Shown: positions 15,530-25,318 of the stretch, one piece after another
How the letters are laid out: every line of letters starts with the position of its first letter
Numbering within the stretch: the first letter of the stretch is position 1
Assembly: GCF_030818905.1 (NCBI RefSeq)
Contig: NZ_JAUTAZ010000001.1
Coordinates: 3,534,001 to 3,598,000 of the forward strand
Reading direction: 5' to 3'
Length of the DNA: 64,000 bases
DNA from: Microbacterium sp. SORGH_AS_0888
GTDB taxonomy: Bacteria > Actinomycetota > Actinomycetes > Actinomycetales > Microbacteriaceae
Position numbers and translations under genes: made by a program
The notes under the pieces: model-generated
The model's input: only the letters and a program-made list of their open reading frames with translations
Database searches by the model: none
What the model was told of the DNA's origin: nothing

Positions 15530-17413
15530 ATGCAGTTCCACCACAACGGTTACGTCTCCGGAGACCCGCGCGTGCAGCCCGCCGCCGGCACCGCTCTCGA
15601 CCGGCCCGCCGACATCCCGGACGAGGTCGACGTCCTCATCGTCGGGTCCGGTCCCGCCGGGATGCTGCTCGCCGCCCAGCTCTCGCAGTACCCGAGCGTC
15701 GTCACGCGCATCGTCGAGAAGCGCGAGGGGCGCCTCGTCCTCGGCCAGGCCGACGGCATCCAGCCCCGCAGCGTCGAGACGTTCCAGGCGTTCGGATTCG
15801 CCGAGCGGATCGTCGCCGAGGCCTACAACATCGGCTGGATGAACTTCTGGGGCCCGGACCCCGACGACCCGAGCCGGATCGTGCGCCGCTCGCGGACCGC
15901 CGACTACGCCTTCGACATCAGCGAGTTCCCGCATCTCATCGTCAACCAGGCGCGCGTGCTCGACTACTTCGCCGAGGCGGCCGCGCACGGCCCGGCCCGG
16001 ATCGTGCCCGACTACGGGGTGGAGTTCCTGGGGCTTCAGCGGGACGACACCCAGTCCTTCCCACTGGCGGTGCGGCTGCGCGAGGCCTCCGGCTCCGAGC
16101 GCGTCGTGCGTGCGCGTTACGTCGTGGGGTGCGACGGCGCGCGCAGCGCCGTGCGCACGGCGATCGGGCGCCACCATGTCGGAGACGTCTCGCAGCATGC
16201 CTGGGGCGTCATGGACGTCGTCGTCGAGACCGACTTCCCCGACTGGCGCATCAAGTGCGCGATCAACGCCGACGCCGGCAACATCCTCCACATCCCGCGC
16301 GAGGGCGGCTATCTGAGTCGCATGTACATCGATCTCGGCGAGGTCGCCGCCGACGACGACCACCGCGTGCGCCAGACGCCGATCGAGGAGATCGTGCGCC
16401 GCGCGAACGAGATCCTGCACCCGTACTCGATCGAGGTGAGGGACGTCGCCTGGCACAGCGTCTACGAGGTCGGCCACCGCGTCACCGACCGCTTCGACGA
16501 CATGGCGGATGACGCATCCCTCGCCCCGCGTGTGTTCCTCACCGGGGACGCCTGCCACACGCACAGCGCGAAGGCGGGGCAGGGCATGAACGTGTCGATG
16601 CAGGACGGCTTCAACCTCGGGTGGAAGCTCGGCTCCGTGCTCACGGGACGCAGCCCGGAGTCGCTGTTGGAGACGTACTCTGCCGAGCGCCAGCCCGTCG
16701 CGCAGCAGCTCATCGACTTCGACAAGGAGTGGTCGACGCTCATGGCGCGCAAGCCCGAGGAGATCTCGGACCCCGAGGACCTCGCGACCTACTACCTGGC
16801 GACGGCGGAGTTCCCCTCCGGGTTCATGACGCAGTACGGACCGTCCGAGATCGTGGCGGCCCGGCCGGCGCAGGAGCTCGCGACGGGTTTCCCGGTGGGG
16901 AAGCGGTTCGCGTCCTCGCCCGTCGTACGCGCCTGCGACGGCAACGTCGTGCACCTCGGCCACCACGCGCGCGCCGACGGGCGCTGGCGCATCTATGCCT
17001 TCGCGGATGCGGACGGACTCGGCGCCGACTCGGCCCTGGCCCGCTGGGCTGCCTGGCTCGATGCGTCCGAGCAGTCCCCGGTGCGGCGGTTCACGCCGGC
17101 GGGAGACCCGCTCGACGCCGTCTTCGACGTGAAGGCGATCTATCAGCAGCCCTTCGACCGGGTCGACGTCAAGACCGTGCCTGCCGTGTTCCGGCCCCGC
17201 AACGGGACGCTGGGGGTGACCGACTGGGAGAAGGTCTTCACGGCCGGGCCCAGCCGCTGGAACGAGAGCGACGTCTTCGCCGAGCGCGGGCTCTCCCGCG
17301 ACGGCGTGGTGGTGGTCGTGCGTCCGGACCAGTACGTCGCGCACGTCCTGCCGCTGTCGGCGACCGACGCCCTCGCCGCGTTCTTCGACGCCGCACTGCT
17401 CCCCGCCCACTGA
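15530..17413 (+). CDS. FAD-dependent aromatic hydroxylase, 3-hydroxybenzoate 4-monooxygenase/phenol 2-monooxygenase type
   Basis: This 627-aa class A flavoprotein hydroxylase has the FAD-binding motif VGSGPAGMLLAAQL near residue 35, the DG motif (GCDGARSAVR) near 200, and the GD motif (LTGDACHTHSAKAGQGMN) near 340. A C-terminal thioredoxin-like domain (about 430-627) is typical of phenol hydroxylase and MobA. The start MQFHHNGYV is preferred over the ATG two codons earlier because GGAAAGGA is better spaced and MobA-type proteins begin this way. The likely reaction is NADPH-dependent ortho-hydroxylation, for example 3-hydroxybenzoate to protocatechuate. The adjacent IclR gene probably controls it. 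No ring-cleavage enzyme for protocatechuate is present in the window. Confidence 0.87.
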   Translation: MQFHHNGYVSGDPRVQPAAGTALDRPADIPDEVDVLIVGSGPAGMLLAAQLSQYPSVVTRIVEKREGRLVLGQADGIQPRSVETFQAFGFAERIVAEAYNIGWMNFWGPDPDDPSRIVRRSRTADYAFDISEFPHLIVNQARVLDYFAEAAAHGPARIVPDYGVEFLGLQRDDTQSFPLAVRLREASGSERVVRARYVVGCDGARSAVRTAIGRHHVGDVSQHAWGVMDVVVETDFPDWRIKCAINADAGNILHIPREGGYLSRMYIDLGEVAADDDHRVRQTPIEEIVRRANEILHPYSIEVRDVAWHSVYEVGHRVTDRFDDMADDASLAPRVFLTGDACHTHSAKAGQGMNVSMQDGFNLGWKLGSVLTGRSPESLLETYSAERQPVAQQLIDFDKEWSTLMARKPEEISDPEDLATYYLATAEFPSGFMTQYGPSEIVAARPAQELATGFPVGKRFASSPVVRACDGNVVHLGHHARADGRWRIYAFADADGLGADSALARWAAWLDASEQSPVRRFTPAGDPLDAVFDVKAIYQQPFDRVDVKTVPAVFRPRNGTLGVTDWEKVFTAGPSRWNESDVFAERGLSRDGVVVVVRPDQYVAHVLPLSATDALAAFFDAALLPAH

Positions 17414-17487
17414 CCGCGAGACCAGTCTCGCCCGCCGAGACCGGTGGTTTTCTCGCCGGTCTCGGCGCGGAGGACTGGTCTCGCGGT
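17413..17487. repeat. Palindromic repeat A (75 bp), inverted-centre copy
   Basis: The outer arms ACCGCGAGACCAGT and ACTGGTCTCGCGGT pair perfectly (14 bp). The inner arms CCGAGACCGG and CCGGTCTCGG pair over 10 bp around an asymmetric centre. The centre here is the reverse complement of the centre in the copies at 52864 and 55058, so the element occurs in both orientations. It fits exactly between two convergent stop codons: its first base is the last base of one TGA, and the TAG of the antiporter gene begins at the next base after it. Confidence 0.9.
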
Positions 17488-19209
17488 CTAGTCGAAGCGT
17501 TCGGGGCCGCGGAGGCGGATCTCGTCCACGTCGAGGCTGGCCTGCAGTCGCCGCACGATGAGGTCGTCGACCGTGCCGTCGCGGCGGAGCTTGAGCAGCA
17601 CCTCGCGCTTGCGCTGGATCAGCGCGAGCTTCAGGCGCGTCGCCTCCTCGTGCCGGGTGAGCGGCGAGCGCTGCGCGAGGTCGACCGGGCCCTGCGCGGT
17701 GAGCATCTCGAGTGAGCCCGACGAGGAGGATCCGCCCAGCGGCGGAGTCGGTGCGACATCCGCGGAGTCGTCCTCGAGCATCGACTCGAGCGCCGCGATC
17801 GCCGCATCCTCCGCGGCGCGCTGACGCGCCAGCGCCTTCGCGTTCGCGAGCTCCAGCTGCTCGTAGCCCTCACGGCGCGCGCGGTCGCGGACGTCGTCGT
17901 GGATGTGCTCCGCCTCGGCGATCTCGTCCAGCGCGGCCAGCGCCGCGGTCGAGATCGCGCGCTGGGCGATCTCGAGCTCGTCCTGCTCGGCGCCGTCTCC
18001 GGGCAGCCGTGCCCACCGCACGACGGCGGGCAGCAGCGGTCCCTGCACGAGCAGGCTCAGCACGATCACCCCGGCCGTGACGAACACGACGGCGTCGCGT
18101 CCGGCGAGCGGAGCACCGGCCTCCGTCGACAGCGGCACGGAGAGCGCGATGGCGAGTGACACCGCGCCGCGGAAGCCCGCGATGGTGCTCACGACCCGCG
18201 CCCGGTGACGGCTGCCGGCGGTCGACCCGCTCGGGCGCCCGCTCGTGAACGGCGAGAACAGCATCTGGAACAGGTACCGCACGACCAGCAGCGCCACCCA
18301 CGCGGCCACCGTCACGAGCAGCAGCCACCCGATCTCACTGGGCGAGATGTCGTGCAGGACGAACTGCACCTCGAGGCCGATCAGGACGAACAGCGCGCCG
18401 TTGAGCGCGTAGACACCGAGCGGCCACGCGGCATCCGCCTGCCGACGCGACGCCGCGGTCGTGATCCGCGGGGCGAACCAGGCCACGATGAGCCCCGCGA
18501 ACACGACGGCGAGCACGCCGGACGCGGAGATGAGCTCCGCGAGCAGGAACGCCGCGAACGGGACCAGCAGCATCGTGAGGTTGATCGTCAGGCTCGCGTG
18601 CATCCGCCGCAGCGCCGCCGCGGCCAGCGCCGCCGTCACGATCCCGGCCGCCGCCCCGCCGAGGTAGGACAGCAGGACCGTGGCCGTCACCGTCAGCGGC
18701 GTGACCTGACCGCCGACCGCGATCGAGACCGCGATGGCGTAGATGACCAGCGCCGTGCCGTCGTTGGTGAGGCTCTCGGCCTTGAGCTTCATGAGTGTGC
18801 GTGTGGGCAGCAGCCGACCGAGCGCGCCGACCGCCGTCGCATCCGGCGGGGCGACGGCGGCGCCGAGGATCAGCGCGGCCGGCCAGGGGAGTCCCATCGC
18901 CGCCGCGATGCCGGCGACGGCGAACGCGGAGGCGACGACCAGCAGCGTGCTCATCGGCACGATGTAGCGCAGCGAGCGCCGGACCGAGCGCAGCGAGGTC
19001 GTCCAGCTCTCGCGGAACAGCAGCACCGGAAGGAACAGCAGCAGCACCGTCTCGGGCGGCAGCTGCACCTCCCGCAGCGCCGGCACGAAGCCCAGCAGAA
19101 GGCCGATCACGAGCAGCACGAGGGGCGTCGCCATCCGCAGGCGCGGGGCGAGCACGGTGCCGACGACGATCGCCAGCCCGAGCATGACCGTGACTTCGAG
19201 ACCTGCCAT
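17488..19209 (-). CDS. CPA1-type Na+/H+ antiporter
   Basis: The 573-aa protein has about 12 membrane helices in residues 1-400 and a cytoplasmic tail of about 170 residues rich in charged and Ala residues. The ND signature of the CPA1 family (SLTNDGTALV) and the preceding PPDATAVGALGRLLP are present, as is FRGAVSLAIALSVP. These residues carry the cation/proton exchange function. The start MAGLEVTVML follows GGGGAG. It is monocistronic and convergent with the FAD hydroxylase, separated only by repeat A. Na+ or K+ exchange for protons is known for the family; ion choice cannot be read here. Confidence 0.9.
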   Translation of the reverse strand: MAGLEVTVMLGLAIVVGTVLAPRLRMATPLVLLVIGLLLGFVPALREVQLPPETVLLLFLPVLLFRESWTTSLRSVRRSLRYIVPMSTLLVVASAFAVAGIAAAMGLPWPAALILGAAVAPPDATAVGALGRLLPTRTLMKLKAESLTNDGTALVIYAIAVSIAVGGQVTPLTVTATVLLSYLGGAAAGIVTAALAAAALRRMHASLTINLTMLLVPFAAFLLAELISASGVLAVVFAGLIVAWFAPRITTAASRRQADAAWPLGVYALNGALFVLIGLEVQFVLHDISPSEIGWLLLVTVAAWVALLVVRYLFQMLFSPFTSGRPSGSTAGSRHRARVVSTIAGFRGAVSLAIALSVPLSTEAGAPLAGRDAVVFVTAGVIVLSLLVQGPLLPAVVRWARLPGDGAEQDELEIAQRAISTAALAALDEIAEAEHIHDDVRDRARREGYEQLELANAKALARQRAAEDAAIAALESMLEDDSADVAPTPPLGGSSSSGSLEMLTAQGPVDLAQRSPLTRHEEATRLKLALIQRKREVLLKLRRDGTVDDLIVRRLQASLDVDEIRLRGPERFD

Positions 19210-19281
19210 GCGCTCCCCGTTCCTCGCGCCACCATTCTGCGCCCCATGCACAGCGCGCGGGAGTCCCCCGGCATTCCCGCC

Positions 19282-20934
19282 TCACGAGTTCACGCGGATG
19301 ATCTCCTGTTGATACGGCGCGATCACACGCTCGGAGACACGGAGATCGAGCAGCAGGAACGGACGCTCGGATGCCGGTGTGTCCGCCCACTCGCCGAGCA
19401 CCTCGAGATCCTCGACCCGCCGGATCGTCTCGCCGCGCGCCCCGACCGCACGCGTGAGCCCCGCGAAGTCGACCTCGGGGATGCGCATCGGCGCCTCGGC
19501 GAGCCCCTTCAGCCCGTACAGGTTCACCTCGGCGCCGTAGGCCGCGTCGTTCCAGACGACCGCGAGTCCGCGTCCGCCCGCGACCCGCACCGCCGACTCG
19601 AGGTCCGCGAGCGCCATGAGCCCGCCGCCGTCGCCGGTCGAGAGGACGACCGTGGATGTCGGTCGCGCGAGCGCCGCGCCGGGCACCGACGGGAAGCCGA
19701 GCCCGATCGACTGGTACGCCGTGCCGACCATCAGCATGCGGTCGGGAGCGGCGACCGGCCAGTACATGTTCGCCCAGCCGATGAAGTGGCCGCCGTCGGA
19801 CACGACGACGCGGTCGGCGGGCAGCAGCTCGCCGATGCGCGCGGCCGCCGAGCGGGGGTCGAGCCGGCCGTCGGGTGCGATGCCGTCGCCGGCGTCGTGG
19901 GCGCGGGCAGACGAGAGGTCGACGCGCTCGCGCCAGCCGCTCGGGGCGGCGGACAGGTCGCGCAGCCGTTCCACGAGCGTCCGCGCGATGTCGGCCGCGT
20001 CGCCCCGCACGTAGCCGCCGACGTGCGGGTGCGTGGCCGTCGGGGCGACGTCGACCTGGAAGACCCGCGTGCCCGGCGCGAACAGCTCGCCGAAGCGCAT
20101 CGTGAACTGGTTGAGCGAGGCGCCGAAGACGATCGCGACGTCGGCCTCGCGCACGAGGGCCATCGCGCCCTCCGCGCCGAAGCCTCCCGCGACGCCCAGG
20201 TCGTAGCGGGCGTCGGGGAACAGGCCCCGACCGAGCGCAGTGGTCGTCGTCAGCGCGCCCGTCGCGTCGGCGAGCGCGCCGAGGGCCGGACCGGCGCCGC
20301 TGAGGTGCGCGCCGCGGCCGGCCAGGAGCAGCGGATGCCGCGCCTCGGCGAACGCCTCGGCCATGCTCGTCAGCGTCGCCCGGGAGAACTCGGTCCCGGC
20401 CCCGGCGGCCGCGGGCACGACCGGCTCCGGCGTCTCGGGCGCTTCGCCGGCCTCGAGTCGCGCGACGTCGTAGGGGATCGCGAGGACGACGGGGACCCGG
20501 TAGGACAGCGCGTGCTCGATCGCGATCACGGTGGTGGCCGCGGCATCCGTCCGCCCCGCCGTGTACGTGCGGGCGCCGACCGCCGAGGCGAGCGCCACCT
20601 GGTCGACGTCCCAGGGGCGAGGGCCGGAGGTCGGCTCGTCGCCGACGACGAGCACGAGCGGGACGCGGGCCTGGACGGCTTCGGCGAGGGCGGTCAGCAC
20701 GTTGGTGAAGCCGGCGCCGTAGGTCGCGGTCGCGGCCGCGAGCCGCCCGCTGGCGCGGAAGTAGGCATCGGCGGCGGCGACGCCTCCCGCCTCATGGCGC
20801 ATGGCGGTGTAGGTCGCGTCGGTGGCGGTCTCGATCGCGTCGAGGAAGTAGGCGTTGCCGTTGCCCATCACCCCGAACACGTGGTCGACGTGGCGGGCGA
20901 GGGTCGTGGCGACGTGCGCGGAGACGCTGGGCAT
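19282..20934 (-). CDS. Thiamine-diphosphate-dependent enzyme (acetolactate synthase/2-oxo-acid decarboxylase superfamily)
   Basis: This 550-aa protein has the three-domain ThDP fold: an N-terminal PYR domain with the catalytic glutamate Glu48 (RHEAGG), a central domain, and a C-terminal PP domain with the GDG...N cofactor motif (GDGGGLMAL followed by VVWND). It resembles benzoylformate and phenylpyruvate decarboxylase-like proteins as much as acetolactate synthases, so the reaction is not certain. It is divergent from an aldehyde dehydrogenase, a common pairing in which the decarboxylase makes an aldehyde that the dehydrogenase oxidises. The operator at 21162-21177 matches the one before the hpa operon. 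That supports a role in producing 4-hydroxyphenylacetate-like acids (inference). Confidence 0.82.
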   Translation of the reverse strand: MPSVSAHVATTLARHVDHVFGVMGNGNAYFLDAIETATDATYTAMRHEAGGVAAADAYFRASGRLAAATATYGAGFTNVLTALAEAVQARVPLVLVVGDEPTSGPRPWDVDQVALASAVGARTYTAGRTDAAATTVIAIEHALSYRVPVVLAIPYDVARLEAGEAPETPEPVVPAAAGAGTEFSRATLTSMAEAFAEARHPLLLAGRGAHLSGAGPALGALADATGALTTTTALGRGLFPDARYDLGVAGGFGAEGAMALVREADVAIVFGASLNQFTMRFGELFAPGTRVFQVDVAPTATHPHVGGYVRGDAADIARTLVERLRDLSAAPSGWRERVDLSSARAHDAGDGIAPDGRLDPRSAAARIGELLPADRVVVSDGGHFIGWANMYWPVAAPDRMLMVGTAYQSIGLGFPSVPGAALARPTSTVVLSTGDGGGLMALADLESAVRVAGGRGLAVVWNDAAYGAEVNLYGLKGLAEAPMRIPEVDFAGLTRAVGARGETIRRVEDLEVLGEWADTPASERPFLLLDLRVSERVIAPYQQEIIRVNS

Positions 20935-21238
20935 GGGGGAGCCTTTCGAGACGGGACGGAGGTGAGGCCGTATGTGTCTCGCGCACCCCGCGGGCGGCTG
21001 CGTGCCCATTTTTCGAGCACCGGCGTCGTCGTGGAAGCCGGACAGGGCGAGTATAGGAGATCCCGGTGGTGTCCGCGATGGCGTATGCCGGCGGTGTCGT
21101 CCGCCGCGGTGGACAGCGACAACGCGTGGGCGGCGTCCGAGAATGGGTGTGTTGCCGGCGGAGATCATATACGATCTGAGTCGAGCGACGCCGTCCCACT
21201 CGACCGGCGATGCGCCGCATCCCGACGAAGGAGTCCGC
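20935..21238. promoter_or_regulatory. Divergent promoter region containing operator 21162-21177
   Basis: The 304-base gap between the ThDP enzyme and the aldehyde dehydrogenase holds AGATCATATACGATCT at 21162-21177, a near-perfect palindrome. Its core ATCATATACGAT is the reverse complement of the core at 6578-6593. It lies about 60 bases before the aldehyde dehydrogenase start. A TATAGG box near 21053 could be a promoter element. No gene is evident. Confidence 0.7.
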
Positions 21239-22712
21239 ATGACCGAGAACCGCGAGTCCGCACTGCTGGCCGACGTGCCCGACGGGCTGTTCATCGGAGG
21301 AGAATGGCGCGCCCGCCGAGGCGGGGAAGACCCTCGAGGTCTCCGATCCCTCGACCGGCCGGGTCATCAAGTCCATCGCGAGCGCCTCGGTCGCCGACGG
21401 CGCGGCGGCGATGGACGCGGCCGCCGACACCTTCCCGAGCTGGGCGGCGACGCCCGTCCGGGAGCGTGCGGAGATCCTGCGCCGTGCCTTCGACCTGCTG
21501 CAGGAGCGCAAGGAGGACTTCGCCCTGCTCATGACGCTCGAGATGGGCAAGCCGCTCGCCGAGGCGCGCGGCGAGGTGGCCTACGGCGGCGAGTTCCTGC
21601 GGTGGTTCAGCGAGGAGGCCGCGCACGTGCAGGGGCGCTACGGCGCGAACCCGGAGGGCACGGGCCGCATGATCGTCACGCAGCACCCCGTGGGACCGTG
21701 CTTCCTCATCACCCCGTGGAACTTCCCGCTCGCGATGGCGACCCGCAAGATCGCCCCGGCGCTCGCCGCCGGCTGCACGGTCGTCGTCAAGCCCGCGGCG
21801 CTGACCCCGCTCACGACCCTCTACTTCGCAAAGCTCCTGCAGGATGCGGGCCTCCCCGCCGGCGTCGTGAACGTCGTCACGACCTCGTCCTCGGGGCCGC
21901 TGTCCGAGGCGATCATCCGTGACCCGCGGCTGCGCAAGCTCTCCTTCACCGGCTCCACCCCGGTGGGGCAGCAGCTGCTGGCCCAGGCCTCGCAGGGGGT
22001 CCTGCGCACCTCGATGGAGCTCGGCGGGAACGCGCCCTTCGTCGTGTTCGACGACGCCGACCTCGACAAGGCCGTCGACGGCGCGATCGCCGCGAAGTTC
22101 CGCAACATCGGCCAGGCCTGCACGGCCGCGAACCGCTTCATCGTGCACCGCTCGGTCGCGGAGGAGTTCGCGAGTCGCGTGACCGAGCGCGTCACCGCCT
22201 TCCGCGTCGGACGCGGCACCGAGGAGGGTGTCACGATCGGTCCCCTCATCGACGACCGCGCCGTCGCGAAGGCCTCCCAGCTGGTCCAGGATGCGGTGGC
22301 GCGCGGCGCGACGCTCCGCGCCGGGGGCGCGGCGATCGAGGGCGAGGGGACGTTCTACCAGGCGACCGTGCTGAGCGACGTGCCCGAGGGCAGCGACATC
22401 CTCCGCGAGGAGATCTTCGGGCCCGTCCTGGCGATCGTGCCCTTCGACACCGAGGACGAGGCCGTCCGCCTGGCCAACAGCACCGAGTACGGTCTGGTGT
22501 CCTACGTGTACACCGAGAACCTCGCGCGAGGCCAGCGCATGATCGAGCGGCTCGAGACCGGCATGATGGGGCTCAACATCGGCGTCGTCTCGAACGCCGC
22601 GGCTCCCTTCGGCGGGTGGAAGCTCTCCGGGCTGGGCCGCGAAGGCGGCGCCGAGGGCATCCACGAGTACCTGCAGACCAAGTACACGCTGACGCCGAAT
22701 CCGTTCGCCTGA
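21239..22712 (+). pseudogene. Aldehyde dehydrogenase, succinate-semialdehyde dehydrogenase type, with one-base frameshift
   Basis: Translation from ATG 21239 (AAGGAG upstream) gives the expected N-terminus ending in IGGEWR. It then leaves frame in the run around 21307-21317 (CGCGCCCGCC). Removing one C restores the family sequence EAGKTLEVSDPSTGR and a 490-aa enzyme, the usual SSADH length. The rest is intact, with TPWNFPLAM, the general base in MELGGNAPF and the nucleophile in GQACTAANR. The single extra base may be a sequencing error rather than decay. It is divergent from the ThDP enzyme and probably oxidises the aldehyde that enzyme produces, or succinate semialdehyde from HpaI. Confidence 0.85.
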
Positions 22713-22788
22713 CCGGGGCCGCCCTCGACCGTGACACGGCGCCCCGGGCGGCGGCGGACCCGGCGGGCCGCCGGCGTTCTGGCACACT

Positions 22789-23742
22789 GTGAGCGTGACG
22801 ACCCCCGCTCCTCCTCGCACCTCACGCCGCCGCACCGCCGTGACGGTCGGGGTGATCGTCGTCGTGGCCGCTCTGGTCTACGGCGTCGTGGTCGCGCTCT
22901 ACGCGATCGGCAGCCGGGTGACGACCCCGACCGAGCCCGACGTCGCGCAGGGCTCGGTCGTCGTGCGGCTGTCGGCCGATTCGGTCAACGCCTCCGGGAA
23001 CCGCATCACCGTCTCGCTGCTGCCGACGGCGGGGCCGGGCTACGTCGACGACAGCGGCATCATCAGCGACAAGTCCTTCAGCCTGCTCGTCTCCGGGACG
23101 GACGGATCCCGTGCGATCGACTACCCGGCCGAGCAGCTGATCTCCTCGACCGAGGTGCACCTGGTCACCGACGGCCACATCGAGCAGTGGCCCTTCGACA
23201 CCTACACGGCGACGAGCCTCATCGTGGCGGCGGCGGACACGAACGGCAACGGCGTCGCGGAGGCGCTGCCGACTGCCGTCGTCGCGGAGGGCCGCGTGCC
23301 CGGATGGAACATCCGGGCGACGACCTTCGACGCCGGCGACCCCGTGCAGGTCGACGGCGAGACCGTGACGCCGAGGGGCATCGTGCTCACGGCATCCCGG
23401 TCCGCCTCGACCGTCGCCTTCGGGATCGTGCTGCTCTCGCTCATGGTCGTCATCCCGGTCCTCGTGCTCCTGGTCGCGACGGCGGCCTTCCGCGGCAGAC
23501 GCAAGGTCGAGGCGACGCTCACGAGCTGGATCGGCGCGATGCTGTTCGCCACTCTGCCGCTGCGCAACTTCCTGCCCGGTGCGCCGCCGATCGGATCGTG
23601 GATCGACTACCTGATCGTGCTGTGGGTGATGGTGGGGCTCGTCGCCGGCCTCGCGCTGTTCGTCACGGCGTGGCTGCGACGTGCGCCGCTCGGCGACCCG
23701 CCGACATCCCAGCGCTCCGCCGCGCCCGACCGACGTCCCTGA
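22789..23742 (+). CDS. DUF4436 membrane protein
   Basis: This 317-aa protein has one N-terminal transmembrane helix (about residues 17-42), an extracytoplasmic beta-rich region (about 45-200) and three more helices near residues 210-235, 248-262 and 275-300. The order matches the DUF4436 family of actinobacterial membrane proteins of unknown function. The GTG start has no clear ribosome site but has CACACT just upstream, so a leaderless transcript is possible; GTG two codons later is an alternative. It stands alone between unrelated genes. Confidence 0.75.
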   Translation: MSVTTPAPPRTSRRRTAVTVGVIVVVAALVYGVVVALYAIGSRVTTPTEPDVAQGSVVVRLSADSVNASGNRITVSLLPTAGPGYVDDSGIISDKSFSLLVSGTDGSRAIDYPAEQLISSTEVHLVTDGHIEQWPFDTYTATSLIVAAADTNGNGVAEALPTAVVAEGRVPGWNIRATTFDAGDPVQVDGETVTPRGIVLTASRSASTVAFGIVLLSLMVVIPVLVLLVATAAFRGRRKVEATLTSWIGAMLFATLPLRNFLPGAPPIGSWIDYLIVLWVMVGLVAGLALFVTAWLRRAPLGDPPTSQRSAAPDRRP

Positions 23743-23780
23743 CGTCGGGGCCGCCCTCCGACGCGCCGTCCGGACCCTCG

Positions 23781-23820
23781 GGTGACGCAATGTGACGACC
23801 GGTGACGCCGTGTGTCGTCC
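23781..23820. promoter_or_regulatory. 20-base tandem repeat upstream of the sulfur-scavenging operon
   Basis: GGTGACGCAATGTGACGACC (23781-23800) is followed directly by a second copy matching 16 of 20 bases (23801-23820). It lies 73-112 bases before the LLM monooxygenase start and upstream of a possible -10 TACGTT (23848-23853). Tandem 20-base units in phase look like an activator site; the regulator is unknown. Confidence 0.5.
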
Positions 23821-23892
23821 CGAGTCGCGCCATCCGCGTGGGATGGATACGTTAGCCGCCGATGCGGCAGAGCGCCGCCGGAAGGGGTCAGG

Positions 23893-25305
23893 ATGGCGCA
23901 GCGCATCATTCTCAACGCGTTCGAGATGAGCTGCGTCACGCATCAGGCTCCGGGACTCTGGCGCCACCCCGACAACCGCGCCGACGAGTACAACCGGCTG
24001 GAGTACTGGATCGAGCTCGCCAAGCTCCTGGAGCGGGGCACCTTCGACGCGGTGTTCCTCGCCGACGTCGTCGGCGTCTACGACGTGTATCGAGACTCGG
24101 CCGCCCCGGCGCTCCGGGATGCCGCGCAGATCCCGGTGGGCGATCCGCTGCTGCAGATCCCCGCGATGGCTGCAGCGACCTCGCACCTCGGCTTCGGTGT
24201 CACGATCGCCTCGACGTACTCGCAGCCCTACGCGCTGGCCCGCACCCTCTCGACCCTCGACCACTTCACGGGCGGCCGGATCGGCTGGAACGTCGTCACG
24301 AGCTATCTCAACAGCGCCGCGCGCAACCTCGGACTCGGCGACCAGATCGCCCACGACGACCGCTACGGCATCGCCGACGAGTTCCTCGACGTGACCTACA
24401 AGCTGTGGGAGGGGTCGTGGGAGGACGCCGCCGTGCGTCGCGACCGTGAGGCCGGCGTGTTCACCGACCCCGAGCTCGTGCACCCCATCGACCACCACGG
24501 CGAGCACTTCGACGTTCCGGGCATCCATCTCGCCGAGCCCTCACCGCAGCGGACGCCGGTGATCTTCCAGGCCGGCGCCTCGCCGCGCGGGCAGGAGTTC
24601 GCGGCGCGCCATGGTGAGGCGATCTTCATCAACGGCCTGACCCCCGAGCTCACGCGACGCACGACCGACGCGATCCGGGACAAGGCCGATGCGGCGGGTC
24701 GTCCGCGCGCGAGCGTCAAGATCCTGACCCTCGCGACCGTCATCGTCGCCGAGACCGACGAGGCGGCGCAGGAGAAGTACGCCGACTACCGTCGCTACGT
24801 CTCGATCGAGGGCGCGCTGGCCCTCTACGGCGGCTGGTCCGGCGTCGACCTGTCCGCGCTCGATCCCGACGAGCCGCTCGCCTACGTCGACACGGATGCC
24901 GCCCGCTCGGCGCTGTCGATCTTCACCAAGGCCGACCCGACCCGGCAGTGGACACCCCGCGAGATCGCCGAGTACGTCGGGATCGGCGGGATCGGCGCGG
25001 TCATCGTCGGCAGTCCCGCCACGGTGGCCGATGAGCTCGAACGATGGGTCGAGGTGGGCGGCGTCGACGGCTTCAACCTCGCCTACGTCGTCACGCCCGG
25101 GACGTTCGCGGACATCGTCGACCTGCTGGTCCCGGAGCTCCGCCGCCGCGGCCGTGTCTGGGACGAGTATCCCGAGGGCACGCTCCGTGACCGGCTCTCC
25201 GGAAGCTCCGCGGTGCCGGACTGGCACCCCGCCGCCCGGTATCGCGGTGCCTACGCCGGCGCGCGCAGCGCCGCCGACGGCAACGCCTCGCTCGTGACCG
25301 CTTGA
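23893..25305 (+). CDS. LLM-class FMNH2-dependent monooxygenase, NtaA/SnaA/DszA (DmoA) family
   Basis: The 470-aa protein is a bacterial luciferase-like TIM-barrel monooxygenase. It matches the NtaA/DszA/DmoA subfamily, with the early ILNAFEMSCVTHQ segment, GRIGWNVVTSYLN near residue 135 and PVIFQAGASPRGQEFAARH near 225. Relatives use reduced FMN to cleave C-S or C-N bonds in dibenzothiophene sulfone, dimethyl sulfide or nitrilotriacetate. Two DszC-like flavoproteins follow on the same strand, so sulfur scavenging from organosulfur compounds is the best guess. The start MAQRIIL is preceded by GGAAGGGG. No flavin reductase gene is adjacent. Confidence 0.88.
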   Translation: MAQRIILNAFEMSCVTHQAPGLWRHPDNRADEYNRLEYWIELAKLLERGTFDAVFLADVVGVYDVYRDSAAPALRDAAQIPVGDPLLQIPAMAAATSHLGFGVTIASTYSQPYALARTLSTLDHFTGGRIGWNVVTSYLNSAARNLGLGDQIAHDDRYGIADEFLDVTYKLWEGSWEDAAVRRDREAGVFTDPELVHPIDHHGEHFDVPGIHLAEPSPQRTPVIFQAGASPRGQEFAARHGEAIFINGLTPELTRRTTDAIRDKADAAGRPRASVKILTLATVIVAETDEAAQEKYADYRRYVSIEGALALYGGWSGVDLSALDPDEPLAYVDTDAARSALSIFTKADPTRQWTPREIAEYVGIGGIGAVIVGSPATVADELERWVEVGGVDGFNLAYVVTPGTFADIVDLLVPELRRRGRVWDEYPEGTLRDRLSGSSAVPDWHPAARYRGAYAGARSAADGNASLVTA

Positions 25306-25318
25306 CCCCGCCCGACCC

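Noticed and set aside
18205..21534. 1100-codon open frame antisense to the antiporter and ThDP enzyme
   Set aside because: Low-complexity composition and overlap with two well-supported genes; not coding.
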